Below the pieces are notes generated by a model. The model did no database searches. It was not told the DNA's origin and worked only from the letters and a program-made list of their open reading frames with translations. Positions 22,736 through 33,410 of a stretch of DNA of 64,000 bases are shown here, in pieces. The DNA is from Voacanga thouarsii (lineage: Eukaryota; Streptophyta; Magnoliopsida; Gentianales; Apocynaceae), in assembly GCA_026120185.1 (NCBI GenBank), contig JANUWF010001942.1, forward strand, positions 434,001 to 498,000, in the 5' to 3' direction. The translations under genes and the position numbers were made by a program. Position 1 is the stretch's first letter; each line of letters begins with the position of its first letter.

Positions 22736-23419
22736 CTTCGAAAAAAATTAGTTAGTTTTCTTGTTTAAAAACAAAAGAAAACAAAAGGTGTGCATTGAAG
22801 GTTTTCAACAAAAAGTCACAACAAGGTCAACTATGAAAAAAAAAACAACAACGAAGTGCATATGTGGTGTTTATGTGAACATAACATAAACAAAAGAAAT
22901 AAAAAGGCTAGTCAAGAATGGCAGTGGGGACAGCCATCAATTTCATGCTTCAGGAAGCCAAAAGACGTCAACAGAGGGTCAAGACTTTAAAAAAAAAAAA
23001 AGGAAGAACATTTGTTTGAGAGATTACCAAAGGCGGAAAAAGCCAATGTTTGAAAGCTGTGGAAGCCTTGCTTAATGCGGATAAAGTCTTCTAAGATTTG
23101 TGTGGAAAAAATTGGGAAGATACAAGCCTTTTTATAGGCATTATGGAATACCTCTTCCAAATCTTATAAGAATTCTAATTCTTGATTAAAAGATTTTAAT
23201 TGAGATTTAAATTTAAATTTAATAAATTTGATTGGTGGATTCAAGAAATATAATTCCTCCTCAAAATTGGATTTCAAATCTTTTCATTAATTCCTTAGAG
23301 AAATAGAAAAACAATTATATTTTATTAAGAAGTTGAAAACGGCTTTTTCTAATTAAATTGAGAAATTAATAATTTAAATACTTCAAGGCCTATTTCCAAA
23401 ATATTTTTCCTCAAGTCTT
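22736..23419 (-). other. Element E non-coding region between the antisense ORF and the 3' LTR
   Basis: A-rich sequence with no coding. It lies upstream of the antisense ORF, so it and the adjacent LTR would have to hold any antisense promoter. Short A-runs near 22690-22750 and 22985 look like slippage-prone tracts. No clear TATA box was found on the - strand. Confidence 0.45.
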
Positions 23420-23433
23420 GAAGTGGGGGCATT
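23420..23433 (+). other. Polypurine tract of element E
   Basis: GAAGTGGGGGCATT, directly before the TGTAAACAAAG start of the 3' LTR. Confidence 0.75.
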
Positions 23434-24280
23434 TGTAAACAAAGAATTTTGGGATAAAATATATTTTCAAGAGTAAAAGAAAATTACATATTTTAATCTT
23501 GATTAATTAAAATTAATTTATGAATAAATATAATTATTCTTGAATTAATATAATTAGGCCATCATTAAAAGCCCATTAAATCCAATGGATTATGAAATTG
23601 TACTATTGAAATTGGGCTATTGTTAATGGTCTATTTTTACATTAAATCCAATATATTATGGATTAAATGGAATTAGACTAGGCCCTAAAGTTCAACTTTT
23701 TGAAAATCTAATAACCCAAATATAATATGGATTAACTGAGATTGGGCTAAAACCTAAATTAAGCCTAGGTCATCTTAAACCCAAGTCCATAAGGGTTTGT
23801 TGGGAGACTTCTTCAAAATTCCACATCGACTATTTATGCTAAAATCAAGGGATTTTTTTGCCTATAAATAGGGTCATCCCTCAATGCTTCAAGGCACCCC
23901 CAGATCCTCAAGCTTCAACAAACAAGAGACACCTCAAGTTTCAACAAGCTCAAGCATTCAAGGTTCACCAAATCAAGGTTCAGAATCGTCATCAAATCAA
24001 TGTTCAGAATCTTCATCGAATTTCAAGGCGTTCATCTTGCTCTGCATCAAACAAGTCTCAAAGGCTTGGCAATCAAGTGTTCGTCATCAAATTCTGTTCG
24101 ATCCGAGATTAAGGTCTTTAGCCCTCGAATCAACGTTTTGCAAAAATAGAAGAATCGGAGGACTTATCCTGCAATTTAAGACTTCTTCGGAGATTTGTAA
24201 CCATTTTTCATATTTTCTAAATATTTTGTAAATTTTGATATTTTTTGTCTTATTTGCAAACTTGAAATTTGTTGTCTACA
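23434..24280 (+). repeat. Element E 3' LTR (847 bp)
   Basis: Starts TGTAAACAAAG and ends TTGTCTACA. It carries about 206 bp absent from the 5' LTR: a 196-bp segment between GATCC at 23903 and GATCC at 24099, plus a 10-bp piece near 23882. TATA box at 23863-23870. Confidence 0.9.
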
Positions 24281-24534
24281 GTAAACTCCCAATATCTTTA
24301 CTTTGACATTTAGGTTATGCCACGACGCCGTGTAGGGTGAGCTGTACAGTGGCGTGTACCTTAATAAAGCTCTTTTTCAGTCCTTTTTCTCCTTAAATCT
24401 ATTTTTAATTTCAAATCATTACAACTTACATCAAACAAGGAGAAAATAAAGGGATAAATAGCAATCTATCGCAAATTCTAAACACTTTAAAGCACAATTA
24501 ATATGTAAAATATGCATATAATGAACAATTATCA
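24281..24534 (-). repeat. Element D 3' LTR, proximal part
   Basis: Begins on the - strand with TGATAATTG at 24534 and continues to 24286, where E's target duplication starts. It joins to 10068-9684. It holds the sequence ACGACGCCGTGTAGG near 24320, GC-rich like the distal part. Confidence 0.65.
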
Positions 24535-24731
24535 CTCCACTATACTTAAAATTTTGCTTGTTCTCAAGCAAATAAAAGATAAATTCCTTAAGCTAATAGC
24601 TATTCTCACAATTCTTTTTTTTTTAACAAGATAGGATTTTTGAAAGTAGTTTGGAAATTATGGTAAAGGTATTATCTTTCTTTTGATTTAAGAATCTAAT
24701 CTAATACGTAATTAGTCAAGCTAATTTTTAT
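24535..24731 (-). other. Element D polypurine-like tract and 3' untranslated end
   Basis: On the - strand, TTTAAGTATAGTGGAG abuts the LTR start, the decayed equivalent of the tract in elements A and C. Upstream, CTTGAGAACAAGCAAA matches the family's usual context. The CACTA target TAT (24729-24731) ends this piece; it resumes at 33411. Confidence 0.6.
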
Positions 24732-24759
24732 CACTACTAGAAAAAGGCTGATTACCAAC
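24732..24759 (+). repeat. CACTA left terminal inverted repeat
   Basis: CACTACTAGAAAAAGGCTGA then TTACCAAC. Against the inverted right end (33380-33407) it differs at only three positions. This is the transposase-recognised terminus. Confidence 0.93.
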
Positions 24760-25400
24760 AGACCATTCCCAATAAACTAAGTTTGGTTAGTAATTACCAA
24801 CAAATTACCAACAAATTTCCAACATATGTGGAATATGTTGCATTTCAATTACTTACCAATAAATTACCAATTTTGTGTATTTTGTTGGTGATTCTTTTGT
24901 TGGTAATTAGTTGGTAAACAGGCGGGAAAACATTTACCAACCGATGACCAACAAAATGTGAGTAGTTGGTAACTATTTCTAATAGTAATATGTTGGTATA
25001 AGGAGTGAGTTGTTCCCACCAATTTACCATCAGAATACCAACTAAAATGCGTAGTTGGTAGATATTTTAGTTGGTAATATAGTTGGTAAATTGATGGTCA
25101 ATTTTTTGCCAATAGAATTACCAATTGAAATATCCGTTGGAAATATAGCATATCAATTTGCAATAAGCTACCGAAAGAATTACCAATTGTGTGTATTTGG
25201 TTATTAATATTTGTATTGGTAATCTATTAGTAATATGTTGGTAAAATGGTAGAAACATATTTACTAACAAATTACCATTAAAATGCGAGTGGTTGATAAC
25301 TATGTCTGATGGTAATCTGTTGGTAATAGAGGAGGGGAATATTTTTCCTATCCGATTTCCAACAAACTACCAACAGAAGTAGGTAGTTGGTAGAAGTTTA
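24757..25400. repeat. CACTA left subterminal repeat array
   Basis: Dense, both-orientation copies of a roughly 9-bp unit, TTACCAACA or TGTTGGTAA, with variants. Such arrays are the binding sites for the DNA-binding transposition protein in En/Spm elements (family knowledge). No coding. Confidence 0.85.
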
Positions 25401-25438
25401 ACTGGAAGAAAAATAGATTTGTTGTAGATAAACATATT

Positions 25439-25862
25439 AAATTAACAATCTAACTGTTAAGTTTGTTAAAATTGCTAACAAAAGTCTCTGGATTAAATTT
25501 GAAGGTAATCAAATATATTTTGCCACATAATCTAGTATTATCTCTATATAACAGCTAAAAACCTAACACATTTATAAAGATAATCATGTAAAATTAACGA
25601 TCCAACGGTTAGATTTGTTAAACTTGCTAAAAAAAAGTATTGTGACTAAATTTAAAGGTAATTGGATATATTTTGCTACATAATCTAGCATGATGTCTAT
25701 ATAACATCTCAAAACCTAATGCATTTATAAAGATAAATATGTCAAATGAACAATCCAATCTATATATTGATCAAAATTATTAAAAAAAGTATCATGACCA
25801 AATTTGAAGGTAAATAGATATATTTTGCTACATAATCTAGCATATATAGTCTTTATATAACA
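25439..25862. repeat. 152-bp tandem repeat in the CACTA element
   Basis: Units begin at 25439, 25591 and 25744 with AAATTAACAATC, AAATTAACGATC and AAATGAACAATC. Each later contains ATATATTTTGCTACATAATC or a close variant. About 2.8 copies, no coding. Confidence 0.85.
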
Positions 25863-25989
25863 GAAAAAAAAAAAAAGAAAATGTTTTAAGAAGGATTTCA
25901 AAAGTTATACTTATTTTTTCAAAGTAAAAAAAAAAAAATGTTTAAGCAATAAGAAAGGACAAACCAGAATAATTTAAAATTACGTAGTT

Positions 25990-26690
25990 TTGATATTATA
26001 TATATATATTTACTTTTGTATACATATTTAAAATATAACTAAATATTGTAGTTTTATAACAATTTAAAGTTAAGCATAACAATAAACATATTTAATAACA
26101 TTTATTAAGTATATAATTTTTCTCCAAGAAAAACTTAAGTATAGTTTATATTTAATAACATTTATTATATGTTAACTATATAATTTTTGTCCAAGAAAAA
26201 CTTATGGATAGTTTATATTTAATAACATTTATTATATGTTATAATATATTCATAACTTTAAGTATATAATTTTTCTCTAGGAAAAACTTAAGAATAGTTA
26301 TATTTAGAAGAAATAAAATAAAAGAAAGAATAAAAATTCTCAAAATTTTGTTATACACACACACACACACACACAATGACATTTAGTTTTGTATTCATAT
26401 TTCAAATATAAGTAAATACTGTAGTTTTGTAACAATTTAAACTTAAGCATAACAATAAATATACTTAATAACATTTATTATATGTTATAATATATTCATA
26501 ATTTAAGTATATAAATTTTCTCCAAGAAAAATTTATATATAGTTTATATTTAATAACATTTATTATATGTTATAATTTATTCATAACTTATGTATATAAT
26601 TTTTCTCCAAGAAAAACTTACAGATAGTTAAGAAGAAGAAAATAAAAGAAAGAATAAAAATTCTCAAAATTTTATTTTATGAATTTAAAA
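25990..26690. repeat. Duplicated AT-rich segment in the CACTA element
   Basis: Two direct copies of roughly 320-370 bp, about 25990-26353 and 26376-26690. Both run from GTAGTTTT(A/G)TAACAATTTAAA to AGAATAAAAATTCTCAAAA. Each also contains shorter internal repeats around TTTAATAACATTTATTA and TTTTTCTCCAAGAAAAACTTA. An (AC)n microsatellite (26354-26375) separates the copies. Confidence 0.8.
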
Positions 26691-27524
26691 CAAAGAAAAT
26701 GAAATGCTTAAGTATGGCGCTTAAAGGAAAATTTGTGAATTTCCCCACCAAAAAAATTTTCGTTCCAAATTTGATTACCTTCCATTTTCTTTTCAAAAAT
26801 CAGATTCTGGTTAAACCCATCCAAAGCTCCTTCTCTGTAACTCCTCAGAAGCCGTCTTCTTCAACTCATTAGAAGCCCATCTTCTACAACACCCAGAGTA
26901 ATTGATTTTCTCCTTCTTTTTTTTTTTTTTCTAATGACAATTGTTATTGTTCTTCTTTTGGGCAACTGATATCTTCTCGAATGGCATTCAAGGTTTGTTC
27001 TTTTTGCTTCAATTTTTGTTTCTGAGTGTGTCAACTTGTGAATAGGGTGTGTGTTTCGTTTCCTCATTCTTCTTTCTACTGCTTTTGAGTGGTCTTTATA
27101 TGAATATTGTGTATTTTTTGTTGTCAATTGTTTTATGAAGTTCCAGTGATTAATTTTCCTTTTTCTTATTTTGTTTTTCAAATTTATAATGGATTAAGGT
27201 TCGAAGCACATTGGATGAATGAGTTAAATTGTACCAAAAAATTTTTCTTTTCTCTCCATATTTTTGTTGTTTTTTTGTTTAGATTATGCCATTTCTAGGT
27301 TACAAATTATAGAAATGATGTTCAATTTTGTATTTGTAGGTTATAAAGGATACAAATTCAGAGAGATGCAATCTGTTCAACTCTTCCCTACTGGAATAGT
27401 TTATTAGTTCACTTCCTTGAACGTAGTTTTAGGGAATGATTTCCATTTAATATTATTTTAGTTATACTATGCCTTCCTGTACTTCTGATTCTCCTCACTA
27501 GCTTTTTTATTCGATTGTAATTAG
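26691..27524 (+). other. CACTA region upstream of the captured exons
   Basis: Probably transposon leader (26700-27000), then sequence entering the captured gene. A stretch at about 27335-27395 may be a divergent earlier squalene epoxidase exon: one frame gives QIQRDAICSTLP, vaguely like the expected position. The ORFs at 26861-27181 (-) and 27107-27298 (+) are low complexity and not supported. Confidence 0.4.
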
Positions 27525-28713
27525 TGTACGACTAGAGCAAGGCACTGTAACTTCCCTGCTTGAAGAAAATGGCACTATAAAAGATGTTCAGTAGAAAACT
27601 AATACTGGTCAACAACTCCAAGCTTATGCTGCTTTTACAATAGTCTGTGATAGGTGCTTCTCAAATTTGAGATGGTCTCTTTATAGTCCCAAGGTAAAAT
27701 CTGAAATCATTAACACGAGCAGTGTAATGTTACTTTGCCCATTTTCCATTGCCAGCATTGCAAGTTTATATCAAATTAAACTGGATTAGAGATTTCCGTT
27801 CCACCTTTATATCTTGTGCTGTACAATGTTTTTCCTACCATTCCTTCACTTAAATTATCACAATTGTCAAGCACCAAATGTTTTGTCCTACACTATGTAA
27901 AAAAAATTGAATTACTATCCAATCCTTTCAATAGATAAAGACAATATGGGATTAAGCATTTGCAGTGAGTGCTTGAGACTACAACAAATTGTTGGATTTG
28001 GTGCTTTACCTAGGTTGTGACATATTTAAGCAATGTAGTATTTTCTTTGCAGGTGGATGTTCCCTCTTGCTTTGTTGGTTTGGTATTGGAGAACTGTCAA
28101 CTTTTGTTCCCCAACTATGGCCATGTTATTCTGGGAGATCCTTCACCCTACTTATTTTATCCAATCAGTAGTACAAAAATTTGTTACTTGGTTGATGTAC
28201 CAGGCCAAAAGCTTCTTTCCATTACCAATGGTGAAACGGCAAATTATTTGAAGACCACAGTGGCTCCACAAGTACCTACAGAGTTCAGTTCATCCTTGAA
28301 GTTTTGAATATCAAAAGTTCTTTCTGATGTCTTAATATATTTGTTCTTTTAAAAGAAGCCCCATGTCTTCTTTTGGCATGAATAAAAGTCAACTGTTTGA
28401 AGCTCTAGCTTGAATTAATTATAGTAATTTATGATTTTCTTGGGCTAGGCTCCACCAGAGTTGCATGATGTATTCGTATCTGCTATTGATAAAAGGAATA
28501 TTAGAACAATGCCAAATAGAAGTATGCCAGTAGCGCCACTTCCTAAACCTGGAGCACTCTTAATGGGTGATGCTTTCAACATGCAACATTCTTTAATCGG
28601 AGGAGGAATGACTGTAGCACTTTATGATGTTGTAGTTCTCTTGCTTAAACCCTTGCATAACTTGAATGATGCAGATTCATGGTGTAGATATCTGGAATCC
28701 TTTTACACACTTC
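27525..28713 (+). pseudogene. SQE: Captured squalene epoxidase gene fragment (three exons)
   Basis: Squalene epoxidase oxidises squalene to 2,3-oxidosqualene at the ER membrane, the entry to sterols and triterpenes. Three exons are readable: 27525-27693 (VRLEQGTVTSLLEENGTIK), 28053-28271 (DVPSCFVGLVLENC and STKICYLVDVPGQK) and 28449-28713 (NIRTMPNRSMP, GALLMGDAFNMQHSLIGGGM, YLESFYTL). The introns between them have GT...AG borders and keep phase. The GDAFNM and MPNRSMP blocks belong to the FAD-binding, catalytic half. There is a stop in exon 1 (DVQ then TAG), two residues are missing after YDVVVL, and the N- and C-terminal parts are absent. Intron retention shows DNA-level capture, not a retrocopy. 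A likely donor GTAAGT follows at 28714. Confidence 0.93.
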
Positions 28714-31700
28714 GTAAGTTAAAGCTAACTATACCTGCAACTAATGTTTGCTCAACTGAAGTTGATGTTGTAGCTTAATTCAAGAAATGGAATTTCACTT
28801 ATTAGATTGAAGTTTAGTTTAAGGTAGAACTAAAGGGATGACATGACAACTGAAAATTAAGATGTTGTTTAAGCTATTATATTTTCCTTTTCCAAAGATT
28901 ACTGCATGAACTAGAAAGTAACGACAGCTTTTCTTTGGCACATATGTCTATCATTTTATCCTCCCACACCAAGGTATATATTTTGGGACATATTTATCTT
29001 TTGTATTCATTTATTTCCTATTTATTTAATTGAACATATGGATGGATTCTATTTTATCTCTCATAAAATCATAAGCATTTTTTCTTTATTAATAGAATTT
29101 TGTTCAAAGTCTCACATATTTTTTTTTTTTAGGACTACTCTAATGTCAAAAACCATTCAGCTTATGGTGTGTTTCCTTAGTTTGGCAGTGTTGCTATATT
29201 CTGTGAGTTTTCTGGTCAAACAAGTTGAAGTAGTCCATAACTAGCAGAACCTTAATCCAATTAGGTATAATATCAACTAGCAAAAGCTAATCCTATCTAT
29301 TTCATACTTCTCAACTTATGAAAAGCGTGCATCTTTTGGCTAGGGTTAATCAAATTTGGGGATTGGCATGTAGGCTTTTTTTGGCAAAACATACAGTAGA
29401 TTTATTTTGAACTTTGACAGAAGATGTATTCAACTAATGGGAGTTCATAGAGATATGGGAAATAAGGAATATGACTAGTACAATTGCATGCATGTACAAT
29501 TCCATAGTTCAATGGCATAATGATTTAGAGTTGCATCTCTGCTCTGTATTTTTCCTAGACTATGTTTTTCTACAATTTTTGGTACAACATTTCTGGTTGG
29601 GAAAATCTATGAACTTCTGTATTTTTTGTCAACATGGAAATAGAAAGCAACTTTGTCTGCATTTTTTGTATTTCTTTTCTAGGTCAGCTCTATGTGTGTT
29701 TCTTAACTCGACACAAGACTGTCCCAAATATTTGGTACAATAGGAGTGTAGATTATGTATTTTTATCACCATATGATTTTTTGTACCGTATTTCTGCATA
29801 TTTCCATTTTTTTTCCCTCCAATATTCATGGCCTAGCAAATCCTCCAATATTCCTAGCCTCTATATTTCCACTTTGTTATTTTCCTTGAGATGAACAAAG
29901 ACTAGTCTTACATATATGATAGCAAAAATTCAAAATAAGGTTAAAACAACTACCCAACCAAGTTCCTCTACCAGGCTAGGGAAAGTTTTTGGTAGCACCA
30001 TATGATTGCTGTACTGCAATTTTTTTGTACTGTAACTCTCAACAGTTTTTTCCCACCATATGATTTTTGCACTGCATTTTTTGGTATAGCATTTCTGCTC
30101 GAGAAACTCCATCAACTTCTGTATTTTTTGTCACCATATGATTTTTTCTCAACATGGAAAACAGAAAGCTTGATCCGATTTCTTTAACCATTTTTTGTTT
30201 TTTAACTTGATGGTTTATGTCAAGAAGAATGATAGATCTCGTATTTCTTAGAAAATCTACAACAAATTTATGCATAAGAATAAAGTTTGAAAGTGGCTTG
30301 CTATTTTTTTTGTTATTGTTGAATTAAAGAGAAATGAGAGCTTTTCATGGCTTTGTGTGTGTGTGACTTTGAGTTTCAAATAACTGTGTACCTGTTGCAC
30401 TGGTAGAGTGCCAATCTATGATTAACAAAGGCTTTACTTATTATTTTAAAGAAAAATGGGCCAACAAGAAATAGATGTATAATGGTGTAAAGGATGCGAT
30501 TAGATTTTCCCCAAGCATGTAGTAGAAAAACACCAGCTATTTCTGTTCCTTTTTCTCATACTTTCTGTAGTAGAAGTAGATTCCCAAGGTGCACACACTT
30601 GTGGAGTTTCTAAGGCTATTTTATTTCTAGATTGCTTTCTGAAGGATATGTTTTAGGTCTATTGAATTTTGGATTGTAGGGAAGATTAATAGTGAAGCTA
30701 GGTGAAGTATCATTTTGCTTGTAGTATTATTTTGCTTGCAGTTTCTCTTAGCAAAACAAGTACGGCTGGTTAGTACACATGTGGAAGTCTTTGTGCAGCT
30801 GCTAGCCAAAAAGCTATTTATGTCATTCTTTTTTTATCCACTACTTTTTGTACTTATATTTTGAGTATTCTTGCTTTATAAATAGTAGATTTAATTACAA
30901 TCTATGCATTACTTTCAGATGGCACCAAGTAGGAAAGGAATGTAAAAAAAAAAAAAAAAAAAAAGCCGAAAGGCAAGGCGATGTAGAGGTCAATCCAACA
31001 ACGAATCCGAGGGTTAACCACTAAACTCACCCTCAATAAAGAGCCGAAATTCTCCAAATAATAGCCAAAGAGCAATAGATGAATTCCATACTCCATCACC
31101 TACGTTGCTTGCTCCTACTGATGGTTAGAATGGTAGATATCGTAGAGCAGATGGAATTTTTTTTGTTTGGTTTCTGTGGTGGTTTTGTTTACTTTAATTT
31201 TGGATAGGTATTGGATTTCTGGATCCTTATCTATGATCTAGCTGATATGATATGTTGATTAAGGGGGTTGAGGATCTTATGTTTTTTTCTTCTACGATGT
31301 GATAAGAAGTTGGATTTCGTGGATGATTTGTTGGGAAAGTCAAAGATATGGAAATTTTAGGGCCAATGATGATAATTATTCACATTATTTTTGTGTTGGG
31401 ATTTGTATTTGCTATTGCAGGTTGTGAATTACTTGATTTAAAAAAAAAAAAAAGGAATTGGCTGTCATTTATGTGCTTCGAATGCTGATATAAGTTAGAA
31501 TTCATGCTCATACCTACGTTTGGGAGGAATATACCTTTGTAGTTTGTTAGACAATTAAAGTTGTGAATTACCTTTGAAACTAAGTCTTGTGGGTTATTTG
31601 TGATTTTATCTTCCCTGTTGGAAGAGTATGTTAATATATATTCAGCTACTTTTTAGCATGGATATCCAAATATATTGTGTATTTAGTTTTCCAGTGAGAG

Positions 31701-32011
31701 TTGAAATGTTGAATTATGGCTTTGTTTGTTGTGTGTAAAGAATCTTTTAATGATACGAATTGGCATCTTTTGCATTTTACGGATCTAGCTTAGGCTTAGG
31801 CTTATGCTTATGAGCTCTTTAGTGATTATTTGCTAACAAATGATTTTTTTGGAAACTAGTTCTTGATTGGGGCTATTTTGCTGGGGTTATTTTGCTAGCA
31901 TACATAAGTTTTGTTACTATGTTATTATTTATAGGAATTTTTGTTGGTAAGTACCAATAAATTGATCTAAGAGGAATTTGCAGATTTTGCTAGTTGTGAA
32001 CTGCCATTGTT
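28714..32011 (+). other. CACTA interior without recognisable gene
   Basis: Begins with intron-like sequence after the last squalene epoxidase exon. From 29100 to 31980 I see no protein. The block 29560-30180 has repeated TTCTGTATTTTTTGTCA and CACCATATGATTTTTT motifs. There are long A-runs at 30943-30964 and 31439-31453. Short ORFs here are T- or A-rich and not supported. Confidence 0.5.
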
Positions 32012-32391
32012 ACAGTCTAGGTACCAAGAGGAATTGCAAAAAGTGAAGGAGTTAATTGTAAATCAAACTCCTGAAGGGGAGCAACCAAACCAGTTAACAA
32101 AGTTGATGTCTGGTTGCGAGTTATGGGATCAATAAAAAGGGGTAATACAGTCTATGGCATGGGATCTCTCAGTTTGAATTGCCTAGAGAAATCTACTACA
32201 TACAAGCCATCATCTTCATCTTCTTCATCAGCACAATCTGCAGAATATGTTCAAAGGTCAGAATTGCAAAGTGTTGACGAATCACTTTACAAGGCTATTC
32301 AAGAACTACAAGTAGTGAATGAACACTTACAATCGGAGGTGAAATCCTTAACATCAAAAGTCAAGGAACTTCAGGGAGAAGATGCTTCATG
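32012..32391 (+). pseudogene. C-terminal end of a CACTA-type transposon protein
   Basis: Two overlapping frames: SRYQEELQKVKELIVNQTPE from about 32017, then, after a one-base shift near 32104, LRVMGSIKRGNTVYGMGSLS from 32111. This is followed by a serine run and a coiled-coil tail (LYKAIQELQVVNEHLQSEVK) ending at 32391. The VMG...KRG..YG.GS signature resembles the C-terminus of the second protein (transposase_24-like) of plant CACTA elements. Its position next to the right subterminal repeats fits that order. The rest of the protein and the transposase are absent. Confidence 0.7.
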
Positions 32392-32644
32392 AGCTAGTTC
32401 TTGATTTTATTTCATATTTTAACTACTGAAGTGAAATATTATTTTAAGCACCTAAGAAATTGACTTTATTTGTTATTTGTTCCACATTACAGTTTGATGT
32501 ACTTTTGATATGAATGGTGGTTGGTTTAGATAGTATTTTAAATATGTGAATTATGGATGGTGATGTACTTTCGATATGGATGTGCTTTTAATATTATGTA
32601 GGATTGCTTTTATCAAATATATGTATGGATTATATAGTAAAAAT

Positions 32645-33395
32645 ATAATCTTAGTTACCAATAGAAAATGTGTTGGTAATTAGCAACACAAAAGCTATTG
32701 GTACATACCAACAAAAATTTACACGAGTTTATCAACAAACAATCTGTTGTCACTTACCAACAGAAATTTGTAGGTGCTTACCAACAGATCAATCTGTTGG
32801 TACTTACCAACAAAAATCTCTAAGTGTTTACCAACTGAATTCTGTTAGTAAGTACCAACACAAATTTGTAGGTGACTACCAATAGGAAATCTGTTGGTAT
32901 GATATTACCAACTAAATTGTTGTTGGCAACCTATCAATTGTCATGATATTCTTGGACATTTACCAACTAAGTACCAATTAAATCATTCGTTGGTAATGTA
33001 TAATATTTACCAACAAAACAAAATACACCAACTAAGAAATTGTTTTGAAAATTACCAACTACATTACCAATAAAATAATTAATTGGGAAAATGCCAACTA
33101 AATTAACAACAAAAGAATCAATTGAAAAATTGATAATGACTTTAACAACTACTTAGTCAATTTGTTAGTAACTTAATAAAATTACCAACAGAAAATATGT
33201 CACTCGAAAAAAATCATTACCAACTGTAAAATCTGTTGGTAATTACCAATAGACTTAAAAAACTTTTGTTGGTAACAATTTTCAACAAGTGTTTTACCAA
33301 CGAAATACATTCTGTTGGGAATCTATTGGTAATCTAGTATTACCAATAAAAATTGGACAATTACCAACACAATTTGTCAGTTGATAATCAGACAT
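32645..33395. repeat. CACTA right subterminal repeat array
   Basis: About 750 bp with many TTACCAACA/TGTTGGTAA units in both orientations, often paired as small palindromes, for example near 32790 and 32890. The 32670-32885 ORF is only a translation of this repeat. Confidence 0.85.
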
Positions 33396-33407
33396 TTTCT
33401 AGTAGTG
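33380..33407 (-). repeat. CACTA right terminal inverted repeat
   Basis: Ends ...TTTTCTAGTAGTG at 33407 and is the inverted copy of 24732-24759 with three mismatches. TAT follows, the second copy of the target duplication. Confidence 0.93.
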
Positions 33408-33410
33408 TAT

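Larger units (their letters stand above)
10069..24280 (+). mobile_element. Element E: Tat/Retand-like Ty3/gypsy retrotransposon with antisense ORF
   Basis: A 14.2-kb element, including the K2 insertion. The LTRs (10069-10709 and 23434-24280) share sequence from ACAAAGAATTTTGGGATA to TCTACA. The flanks GTGAA (10064-10068) and GTAAA (24281-24285) match at four of five bases. Internal order is primer site, gag, protease, reverse transcriptase, RNase H, a second RNase H, integrase, tandem repeats, an antisense ORF, and a purine tract. The second RNase H before integrase and the antisense ORF are marks of the plant Tat lineage. All coding parts carry stops, so E is dead. Confidence 0.92.
24732..33407 (+). 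mobile_element. CACTA (En/Spm-type) transposon with captured host gene fragment
   Basis: Ends are CACTACTAGAAAA at 24732 and its inverted copy at 33395-33407, extending to a terminal repeat of about 28 bp with three mismatches. The 3-bp target duplication is TAT (24729-24731 and 33408-33410). Both subterminal regions are packed with TTACCAACA/TGTTGGTAA units. Inside are AT-rich duplications, exons and introns of a squalene epoxidase gene, and the C-terminal end of a CACTA-type protein. No transposase catalytic domain is visible, so it is non-autonomous. D's sequence continues on both sides. Confidence 0.95.

Noticed and set aside
24757..25400. CRISPR-like array
   Set aside because: The repeated units are short, in both orientations and without regular spacers; they are CACTA subterminal repeats.
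27525..28713. Working squalene epoxidase gene
   Set aside because: Premature stop in the first exon, missing N- and C-terminal exons, a two-residue loss, and location inside CACTA borders.
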